DNA of 64,000 nt, from contig OY829537.1 of the NCBI GenBank assembly GCA_963691705.1, forward strand, positions 57,326,304-57,390,303, given 5' to 3'. Origin of the DNA: Viola odorata (lineage: Eukaryota; Streptophyta; Magnoliopsida; Malpighiales; Violaceae). The notes under the pieces are model-generated. The model had not been told where the DNA came from. It did no database searches and saw only the letters and a program-made list of their open reading frames with translations. The position numbers and the translations under genes are program-made. Positions 1 to 8,838 of this stretch are shown piece by piece. Numbering within the stretch: the stretch's first letter is position 1; every line of letters starts with the position of its first letter.

Positions 1-1605
1 TGTGTTTGGTCAGGTACGCACATGTCGTCTGATAATGTTGTGTCTGGTCACGTCCGCACATGTTGTCTGTTAAGCGTTGTGGAGGGTCACGTCCCCACAT
101 CATGTTGATAATGTTGTGTCAGGTCACGTCCACATATGTCGTCTGATAATGTTGTGTCTGGTCACGTCCGTACATGTCATCTCTTAAGTGTTGTGAAAGG
201 TCACGGCCCCACATCGTGTTGTTAATGTTGTGTCAGGTCACGTCCACACATGTCGTCTGATAATGTTGTGTCTGGTCACGTCCGCATATATCGTCTGTTA
301 AGCGTTATGAAGGGTCACGTCCCCACATCGTGTTTTTAATGTTGTGTCTGGTCACGTCCGCACATGTCATCTCTTAAGCGTTGTGAAGGGTCATGTCGCC
401 ACATCGTGTATTTAATGTTGTGTTTGGTCACGTCCGCACAGTCATCTGATAATGTTGTGTCTGGTCAAGTCTGCATTTGTTTTCTGTTAAGTGTTGTGAA
501 AGGTCACGTCCCCACATCGTGTTGTTAATGTTGTGTCTGGTCACGTCCACACATGTCGTCTGATAATGTTGTGTCTGGTCGCGTCCGCATATATCGTCTG
601 TTAAGCGTTATGAAGGGTCACGTCCCCACATCGTGTTTTTAATGTTGTGTCTGGTCACGTCCGCACATGTCATCTCTTAAGCGTTGTGAAGGGTCACGCC
701 CTCACCTCGTGTTTTTAATGTTGTGTCTGGTCACGTCCGCACAGTCGTCTGATAATGTTGTGTCTAGTCACGTCCGCACATGTTGTCTGTTAAGCGTTGT
801 GAAGGGTCACGCCCTCACCTCGTGTTTTTAATGTTGTGTCTGGTCACGTCCGCACAGTCGTCTGATAATGTTGTGTTTGGTCACGTCCGCACATTCGTCT
901 GATAATTTTGTGTCTGGTCACGTATGCATATGTTTTCTGTTAAGTGTAGTGAAAGGTCACGGCCCCACATCGTGTTGTTAATGTTGTGTCTGGTCATGTC
1001 TGCACATGTTGTCTGTTAAGCGTACTGAAGGGTCACGTCCCCACATTGTGTTTTTAATGTTGTCTCGTCACGTCCGCACAGTCGTCTTATAATGTTGTGT
1101 CTGGTCACTTCCGCACAGTCGTCTGATAATGTTGTGTCTGGTCACTTCCGCACATGTTGTCTGTCAAGCTTTGTGAAGGGTCACGTCCCGACATCGTGTA
1201 TTTAATGTTGTGTTTGGTCAGGTACGCACATGTCGTCTGATAATGTTGTGTCTGGTCACGTCCGCACATGTTGTCTTTTAAGCGTTGTGGAGGGTCACGT
1301 CCCCACATCATGTTGATAATGTTGTGTCAGGTCACGTCCACATATGTCGTCTGATAATGTTGTGTCTGGTCACGTCCGTACATGTCATCTCTTAAGTGTT
1401 GTGAAAGGTCACGGCCCCACATCGTGTTGTTAATGTTGTGTCAGGTCACGTCCACACATATCGTCTGATAATGTTGTGTCTGGTCACGTCCGCATATATC
1501 GTCTGTTAAGCGTTATGAAGGGTTACGTCCCCACATCGTGTTTTTAATATTGTGTCTGGTCACGTCCGCACATGTCATCTCTTAAGCGTTGTGAAGGGTC
1601 ACGCC
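1..1605. repeat. 1208-bp-spaced duplication at the left edge
   Basis: The sequence at 1 to about 397 recurs at 1209 to about 1605 with a few point changes, for example TCTGTTAA against TCTTTTAA in the B subunit near 1275. It recurs again from 3665, another 2456 bp on. After each copy the flavours differ: the first continues with a C variant TCATGTCGCC near 393, the second with TCACGCCCCC near 1600. The first copy begins at the window edge, so the real unit may extend further left. Confidence 0.75.
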
Positions 1606-2189
1606 CCCACCTCGTGTTATTAATGTTGTGTCTGGTCACGTCCGCACAATCGTGTGATAAAGTTGTGTCTGGTCACGTCCGCACATGTTCTCTGTTAAGC
1701 GTTGTGAAGGGTCACGTCCCCACATCGTGTTTTTAATGGTGTGTTTGGTCATGTCCGCACAGTCGTCTGATAATGTTGTGTCTGGTTACTTCCGCACATG
1801 TTGTCTGTCAAGCGTTGTGAAGGGTCACGTCCCCACATCGTGTACTTAATGTTGTGTTTGGTCAGGTACGCACATGTCGTCTGATAATGTTGTGTCTGGT
1901 CACGTCCGCACATGTCATCTCTTAAGCTTTGTGAAGGGTCACGTCCGTACAGTCGTCTGATAATGTTGTGTCTGGTCACTTCCGCACATGTTGTCTGTTA
2001 AGCGTTTTGAAGGGTTACGTCCCCACATTGTGTTTTTAATGTTGTGTCTCGTCACGTCCGCACAGTCGGGTGATAATGTTGTGTCTGGTCACTTCCGCAC
2101 ATGTCGTCTGTCAAGCGTTGTGAAGGGTCACGTCCCCACATCGTGTATTTAATGTTGTGTTTGGTCAGGTCCGCACAGTCGTCTGATAA

Positions 2190-3012
2190 TGTTGTGTCAG
2201 GTCACGTCCGCACATGTTGTCTGTTAAGGGTTGTGAAGGGTCACGTCCCCACATCATGTTTTTAATATTGTGTTTGGTCACGTCCGCACAGTCGGCTGAT
2301 AATGTTGTGTCTAGTCACGTCCGCACATGTTGTTTGTTAAGCGTTTTGAAGGGTCACGTCCGTGCATGTTGTCTGTTAAGGGTTTTGAAGGGTCACGTCC
2401 CCACATCGTGTTTTTAATGCTGTGCCTGGTAACGTCCGTACAGTCGTCTGATAATGTTGTGTCTTGTCGCGTCCGCATATATCGTCTGTTAAGCGTTATG
2501 AAGGGTCACGTCCCCACATCGTGTTTTTAATGTTGTGTCTGGTCACGTCCGCACATGTTGTCTGTCAAGCATTGTGAAGGGTCACGTCCCCACATCGTGT
2601 ATTTAATGTTGTGTTTGGTCACGTCCGCACAGTCGTCTGATAATGTTGTGTCAGGTCACGTCCGCACATGTTGTCTGTTAAGGGTTGTGAAGGGTCACGT
2701 CCCCACATCATGTTTTTAATATTGTGTTTGGTCACGTCCGCACAGTCGGCTGATAATGTTGTGTCTAGTCACGTCCGCACATGTTGTTTGATAAGCGTTT
2801 TGAAGGGTCACGTCCGTGCATGTTGTCTGTTAAGGGTTTTGAAGGGTCACGTCCCCACATCGTGTTTTTAATGCTGTGCCTGGTAACGTCCGTACAGTCG
2901 TCTGATAATGTTGTGTCTTGTCGCGTCCGCATATATCGTCTGTTAAGCGTTATGAATGGTCACGTCCCCACATCGTGTTTTTAATGTTGTGTCTGGTCAC
3001 GTCCGCACATGT
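2190..3012. repeat. 454-bp higher-order repeat, two tandem copies
   Basis: Copy one is 2190-2643 and copy two runs from 2644 to about 3012, where it switches to a CATGTCATCTC flavour. The unit is four trimer-lengths long. It contains a characteristic run in which C-like and B-like halves alternate (AGCGTTTTGAAGGG, then CGTCCGTGCATGTTG, then AAGGGTTTTGAAGGG), that is, a C/B hybrid inserted between B and C. A few point differences separate the copies, for example TGTTAAGCG at 2335 against TGATAAGCG at 2789. Confidence 0.8.
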
Positions 3013-4009
3013 CATCTCTTAAGCGTTGTGAAGGGTCATGTCGCCACATCGTGTATTTATTGTTGTGTTTGGTCACGTCCGCACAGTCATCTGATAATGT
3101 TGTGTCTGGTGAAGTCTGCATATGTTTTCTGTTAAGTGTTGTGAAAGGTCACGTCCCCACATCGTGTTGTTAATGTTGTGTCTGGTGACGTCCACACATG
3201 TCGTCTGATAATGTTGTGTCTAGTCACGTCCGCACATGTTGTCTGTTAAGCGTTGTGAAGGGTCACGCCCTGACCTCGTGTTTTTAATGTTGTGTCTGGT
3301 CACGTCCGCACAGTCGTCTGATAATGTTGTGTTTGGTCACGTCCGCGCATTCGTCTGATAATTTTGTGTCTGGTCACGTATGCATATGTTTTTTGTTAAG
3401 TGTAGTGAAAGGTCACGGCCCCACATCGTGTTGTTAATGTTGTGTCTGGTCATGTCTGCACATGTTGTCTGTTAAGCGTACTGAAGGGTCACGTCCCCAC
3501 ATTGTGTTTTTAATGTTGCCTCGTCACGTCCGCACAGTCGTCTTATAATGTTGTGTCTGGTCACTTCCGCACAGTCGTCTGATAATGTTGTGTCTTGTCA
3601 CTTCCGCACATGTTGTCTGTCAAGCATTGTGAAGGGTCACGTCCCGACATCGTGTATTTAATGTTGTGTTTGGTCAGGTACGCACATGTCGTCTGATAAT
3701 GTTGTGTCTGGTCACGTCCGCACATGTTGTCTGTTAAGCGTTGTGGAGGTTCACGTCCCCACATCATGTTGATATTGTTGTGTCAGGTCACGTCCACATA
3801 TGTCGTCTGATAATGTTGTGTCTGGTCACGTCCGTACATGTCATCTCTTAAGTGTTGTGAAAGGTCACGGCCCCACATCGTGTTGTTAATGTTGTGTCAG
3901 GTCACGTCCACACATGTCGTCTGATAATGTTGTGTCTGGTCACGTCCGCATATATCGTCTGTTAAGCGTTATGAAGGGTCACGTCCCCACATCGTGTTTT
4001 TAATATTGT

Positions 4010-4604
4010 GTCTGGTCACGTCCGCACATGTCATCTCTTAAGCGTTGTGAAGGGTCACGACCCCACCTCGTGTTATTAATGTTGTGTCTGGTCACGTCCG
4101 CACATGTTCTCTGTAAAGCGTTGTGAAGGGTCACGTCCCCACATCGTGTTTTTAATGGTGTGTTTGGTCACGTCCGCATAGTCGTCTGATAATGTTGTGT
4201 CTGGTCACTTCCGCACAGTCGTCTGATAATGTTGTGTCTGGTCACTTCCGCACATGTTGTCTGTCAAGCGTTGTGAAGGGTCACGTCCCCACATCGTGTA
4301 CTTAATGTTGTGTTTGGTCAGGTACGCACATGTCGTCTGATAATGTTGTGTCTGGTCACGTCCGCACATGTCATCTCTTAAGCGTTGTGAAGGGTCACGA
4401 CCCCACCTCGTGTTATTAATGTTGTGTCTGGTCACGTCCGCACATGTTCTCTGTAAAGCGTTGTGAAGGGTCACGTCCCCACATCGTGTTTTTAATGGTG
4501 TGTTTGGTCACGTCCGCATAGTCGTCTGATAATGTTGTGTCTGGTCACTTCCGCACAGTCGTCTGATAATGTTGTGTCTGGTCACTTCCGCACATGTTGT
4601 CTGT
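4010..4604. repeat. 340-bp local tandem duplication (three trimers)
   Basis: The stretch 4010-4264 is repeated at 4350-4604, an offset of 340 bp. Both copies carry the otherwise rare C variant AAGGGTCACGACCCCACCTC and the B end TTCTCTGTAAAGCG. The match ends where TGTCAAGCG (4263) becomes TGTTAAGCG (4603). Confidence 0.8.
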
Positions 4605-4983
4605 TAAGCGTTGTGAAGGGTTACGTCCCCACATTGTGTTTTTAATGTTGTGTCTCGTCACGTCCGCACAGTCGGCTGATAATGTTGTGTCTGGTTACTT
4701 CCGCAGAGTCGTCTGATAATGTTGTGTCTGGTCACTTCCGCACATGTCGTCTGTCAAGCGTTGTGAAGGGTCACGTCCCCACATCGTGTATTTAATGTTG
4801 TGTTTGGTCAGGTCCGCACAGTCGTCTGATAATGTTGTGTCAGGTCACGTCCGCACATGTCGTCTGATAATGTTGTGTCTGGTCACGTCCGCACATGTTG
4901 TCTGTCAAGCGTTGTGAAGGGTCACGTCCCCACATCGTGTATTTAATGTTGTGTTTGGTCACGTCCGCACAGTCGTCTGATAA

Positions 4984-5352
4984 TGTTGTGTCAGGTCACG
5001 TCCGCACATGTTGTCTGTTAAGGGTTGTGAAGGGTCACGTCCCCACATCATGTTTTTAATATTGTGTTTGGTCACGTCCGCACAGTCGGCTGATAATGTT
5101 GTGTCTAGTCACGTCCGCACATGTTGTTTGTTAAGCGTTTTGAAGGGTCACGTCCGTGCATGTTGTCTGTTAAGGGTTTTGAAGGGTCACGTCCCCACAT
5201 CTTGTTTTTAATGCTGTGCCTGGTAACGTCCGTACAGTCGTCTGATAATGTTGTGTCTGGTCGCGTCCGCATATATCGTCTGTTAAGCGTTATGAAGGGT
5301 CACGTCCCCACATCGTGTTTTTAATGTTGTGTCTAGTCACGTCCGCACATGT
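4984..5352. repeat. Third, displaced copy of the 454-bp repeat
   Basis: It matches 2190-2557 and 2644-3011, including the hybrid run with AAGCGTTTTGAAGGG and CGTCCGTGCATG. It lies 2340 bp downstream of copy two and ends at the same switch to the CATGTCATCTC flavour as copy two does. A shared right boundary suggests that this copy and copy two were exchanged or duplicated as a larger block. Confidence 0.75.
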
Positions 5353-6232
5353 CATCTCTTAAGCGTTGTGAAGGGTCATGTCGCCACATCGTGTATTTAA
5401 TGTTGTGTTTGGTCACGTCCGCACAGTCATCTGATAATGTTGTGTCTGGTCAAGTCTGCATATGTTTTCTGTTAAGTGTTGTGAAAGGTCACGTCCCCAC
5501 ATCGTGTTGTTAATGTTGTGTCTGGTCACGTCCACACATGTCGTCTGATAATGTTGTGTCTGGTCGCGTCCGCATATATCGTCTATTAAGCGTTATGAAG
5601 GGTCACGTCCCCACATGGTGTTTTTAATGTTGTGTCTGGTCACGTCCGCACATGTCATCTCTTAAGCGTTGTGAAGGGTCACGCCCTCACCTCGTGTTTT
5701 TAATGTTGTGTCTGGTCACGTCCGCACAGTCGTCTGATAATGTTGTGTCTAGTCACGTCCGCACATGTTGTCTGTTAAGCGTTGTGAAGGGTCACGTCCC
5801 CACATCGTGTTTTTAATGAAGTGTTTGGTCACGTCCGCACAGTCGTCTTATAATGTTGTGTCTGGTCATGTCTGCACATGTTGTCTGTTAAGCGTACTGA
5901 AGGGTCGCGTCCCCACATTGTGTTTTTAATGTTGTCTTGTCACGTCCGCACATTCGTTTGATAATGTTGTGTCTAGTCACGTCCGCACATGTTGTTTGTT
6001 AAGCGTTTTGAAGGGTCACGTCCGTACATGTTGTCTGTTAAGCGGTTTGAAGGGTCACGTCCGCACAGTCGTCTGATAATGTTGTGTCTGGTCACTTCCG
6101 CACATGTTGTCTGTTAAGCGTTGTGAAGGGCCACGTCCCCACATCGTATTTTTAATGTTGTGTCTGGTCACGTCCGCACATGTCATCTCTTAAGCGTTAT
6201 GAAGGGTCACCTCCCCACCTTGTGTGTTTTAA

Positions 6233-6269
6233 TGTTGTGTCTGGTCACGTGCGCACAGTCGTCTGATAA
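6233..6269 (+). repeat. Exemplar subunit A (37-bp form)
   Basis: This is the first subunit of a clean trimer. It opens with TGTTGTGTCTGGTCACGT and ends with GCACAGTCGTCTGATAA. The 37-bp form has CACAGTCG; a 38-bp form with CACATGTCG (for example 1231-1240) has one more base, and this alone decides whether the trimer is 113 or 114 bp. A is nearly identical to B over its first 25 bases, so the two probably arose from a late duplication. This copy carries a C-to-G change that makes CACGTG at 6246-6251. Confidence 0.9.
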
Positions 6270-6307
6270 TGTTGTGTCTGGTCACGTCCGCACATGTTGT
6301 CTGTTAA
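6270..6307 (+). repeat. Exemplar subunit B (38 bp)
   Basis: This is the middle subunit, opening with TGTTGTGTCTGGTCACGTCC and ending with CACATGTTGTCTGTTAA. B is the most variable subunit at its 3' half. Recurrent flavours are CATGTTGTCTGTTAA, CATGTCATCTCTTAA, CATATATCGTCTGTTAA, CATATGTTTTCTGTTAA, CATGTTCTCTGTTAA and CATGTTGTCTGTCAA. The order of these flavours along the array defines the higher-order repeats. Confidence 0.9.
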
Positions 6308-6345
6308 GCGTTGTGAAGGGTCACGTCCCCACATCATGTTTTTAA
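6308..6345 (+). repeat. Exemplar subunit C (38 bp)
   Basis: This is the third and most diverged subunit, opening with GCGTTGTGAAGGGTCACGTC and ending with CCCACATCATGTTTTTAA in this copy. Aligned by hand to B it matches at about 27 of 39 positions, mostly in TTGTG, GG, TCACGTCC, CACAT and the terminal AA. It has one base more before the core and one fewer after it than B. Common variants are CATCGTG, CATTGTG and CATCATG, and the ends GTATTTAA, GTTGTTAA, GTTATTAA and GTTCTTAA. Confidence 0.9.
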
Positions 6346-7102
6346 TACTGTGTCTAGTCACGTCTACACAGTCCTCTGATAATGTTGTGTCAAGTCACGT
6401 CCGCACATGTTATTTGTTAAGCGTTGTGAAAGGTCACGTCCCCACATCGTGTTGTTAATTGTGTGTCTGGTCACGTCCTCATATGTCGTCTGGTAATGTT
6501 GTGTCTGGTCACGTCCGCACATGTCATCTCTTAAGCGTTGTGAACGGTCACGTCCCCACATCGTGTTTTCAATGCTATGTCTAGTCACGTTCGCACAGTC
6601 GTCTGATAATGTTGTGTCTGGTCACTTCCGCACATGTTGTCTGTTAAGCGTTGTGCAGGGTCACGCCCTCACATCGTGTTTTTAATGGTGTGTTTGGTCA
6701 CTTCCGCACATGTCGTCTAGTAATGTTTTGTTTGGTCACGTCCGCACATGTTGTCTGTTAAGCATTGTGAAGGGTCACGTCCCCACATCATATTTTTAAT
6801 GCTGTGTCTGGTCACGTCTGCACAGTTGTCATATAATGTTGTGTCAGGTCACGTCCACCCATGTTGTCTGTTAAGCGTTGTGAAAGGTCACGTCCCCACA
6901 TCGTGGTTTTAGTGTTGTGTCTGGTCATGTCCACACATGTCGTCTGATAATGTTGTGTCTGGTCACATCCGCACATGTCATCTCTTAAGGATTGTGAAGG
7001 ATCACGTCCGCACAGTCGTCTGATAATGTTGTGTCTGGTCACTTCCGCACATGTTGTCTGTTAAGCGTTGTGAAGGGTCACGTCCCCACATCGTGTTCTT
7101 AA

Positions 7103-8838
7103 TGTTGTGTTTGGTCACGTCCGCACATTCGTCTGATAATTTTGTGTCTGGTCACGTATGCATATGTTTTCTGTTAAGTGTAGTGAAAGGTCACGGCCCC
7201 ACATCGTGTTGTTAATGTTGTGTCTGGTCATGTCTGCACATGTTGTCTGTTAAGCGTACTGAAGGGTCACGTCCCCACATTGTGTTTTTAATGTTGTCTC
7301 GTCACGTCCGCACAGTCGTCTGATAATGTTGTGTCTGGTCACTTCCGCACAGTCGTCTGATAATGTTGTGTCCGGTCACTTCCGCACATGTTGTCTGTCA
7401 AGCGTTGTGAAGGGTCACGTCCCGACATCGTGTATTTAATGTTGTGTTTGGTCAGGTACGCACATGTCGTCTGATAATGTTGTGTCTGGTCACGTCCGCA
7501 CATGTTGTCTGTTAAGCGTTGTGGAGGGTCACGTCCCCACATCATGTTGATAATGTTGTGTCAGGTCACGTCCACATATGTCGTCTGATAATGTTGTGTC
7601 TGGTCACGTCCGCACATGTCATCTCTTAAGCGTTGTGAAAGGTCACGGCCCCACATCGTGTTCTTAATGTTGTGTCAGGTCACGTCCACACATGTCGTCT
7701 GATAATGTTGTGTCTGGTCACGTCCGCATATATCGTCTGTTAAGCGTTATGAAGGGTCACGTCCCCACATCGTGTTTTTAATATTGTGTCTGGTCACGTC
7801 CGCACATGTCATCTCTTAAGCGTTGTGAAGGGTCACGCCCCCACCTCGTGTTATTAATGTTGTGTCTGGTCACGTCCGCACAATCGTGTGATAAAGTTGT
7901 GTCTGGTCACGTCCGCACATGTTCTCTGTTAAGCGTTGTGAAGGGTCACGTCCCCACATCGTGTTCTTAATGTTGTGTTTGGTCACGTCCGCACATTCGT
8001 CTGATAATTTTGTGTCTGGTCACGTATGCATATGTTTTCTGTTAAGTGTAGTGAAAGGTCACGACCCCACATCGTGTTGTTAATGTTGTGTCTGGTCATG
8101 TCTGCACATGTTGTCTGTTAAGCGTACTGAAGGGTCACGTCCCCACATTGTGTTTTTAATGTTGTCTCGTCACGTCCGCACAGTCGTCTGATAATGTTGT
8201 GTCTGGTCACTTCCGCACAGTCGTCTGATAATGTTCTGTCCGGTCACTTCCGCACATGTTGTCTGTCAAGCGTTGTGAAGGGTCACGTCCCGACATCGTG
8301 TATTTAATGTTGTGTTTGGTCAGGTACGCACATGTCGTCTGATAATGTTGTGTCTGGTCACGTCCGCACATGTTGTCTGTTAAGCGTTGTGGAGGGTCAC
8401 GTCCCCACATCATGTTGATAATGTTGTGTCAGGTAACGTCCACATATGTCGTCTGATAATGTTGTGTCTGGTCACGTCCGCACATGTCATCTCTTAAGCG
8501 TTGTGAAAGGTCACGACCCCACATCGTGTTGTTAATGTTGTGTCAGGTCACGTCCACACATGTCGTCTGATAATGTTGTGTCTGGTCACGTCCGCATATA
8601 TCGTCTGTTAAGCGTTATGAAGCGGCACGTCCCCACATCGTGTTTTTAATATTGTGTCTGGTCACGTCCGCACATGTCATCTCTTAAGCGTTGTGAAGGG
8701 TCACGCCCCCACCTCGTGTTATTAATGTTGTGTCTGGTCACGTCCGCACAATCGTGTGATAAAGTTGTGTCTGGTCACGTCCGCACATGTTCTCTGTTAA
8801 GCGTTGTGAAGGGTCACGTCCCCACATCGTGTTTTTAA
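7103..8838. repeat. 868-bp, 23-subunit higher-order repeat, two tandem copies
   Basis: The copies are 7103-7970 and 7971-8838. I read the subunit order in copy one as ABC, BC, AABC, ABC, ABC, ABC, BC, ABC, giving 23 subunits. The two B-C dimers and the one A-A doublet explain why the length is not a whole number of trimers. Distinguishing flavours include CACATTCGTCTGATAA then CATATGTTTTCTGTTAA at the start, and CACAATCGTGTGATAA then AGTTGTGTCTGG near the end. Point differences are few, such as GCGGCACG at 8622. A further full copy is at 14731-15598. Confidence 0.85.

Larger units (their letters stand above)
5353..7102. repeat. Diverged satellite segment without clear local tandem order
   Basis: Trimers continue, but with private variants such as TAATTGTGTGTC near 6457, TGTTTTCAATGC near 6566 and TCTGGTAATG near 6490. 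Parts resemble the later blocks at 12.36-12.95 kb and 17.4-18.1 kb. No unique sequence is present. Confidence 0.7.

Noticed and set aside
285..300. TATA-like text GCATATATCG in a B flavour as a possible promoter.
   Set aside because: It recurs as an ordinary B variant throughout the array without any linked start site or gene.
2218..2235. Telomere-like text such as GTTAAGGGTTG, and TTAGGC within GTCTGTTAGGCG elsewhere.
   Set aside because: Each is a single point variant of the B-to-C junction TTAAGCGTTG. There is no tandem run of TTAGGG or TTAGGC.
6246..6251. E-box CACGTG as a possible regulatory site.
   Set aside because: It is a one-base variant of the core CACGTCC in a single subunit, the only copy I noticed, with no promoter context.
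6233..6345. CENP-B box.
   Set aside because: No subunit contains the conserved TTCG and CGGGA parts of the CENP-B box at the right spacing.
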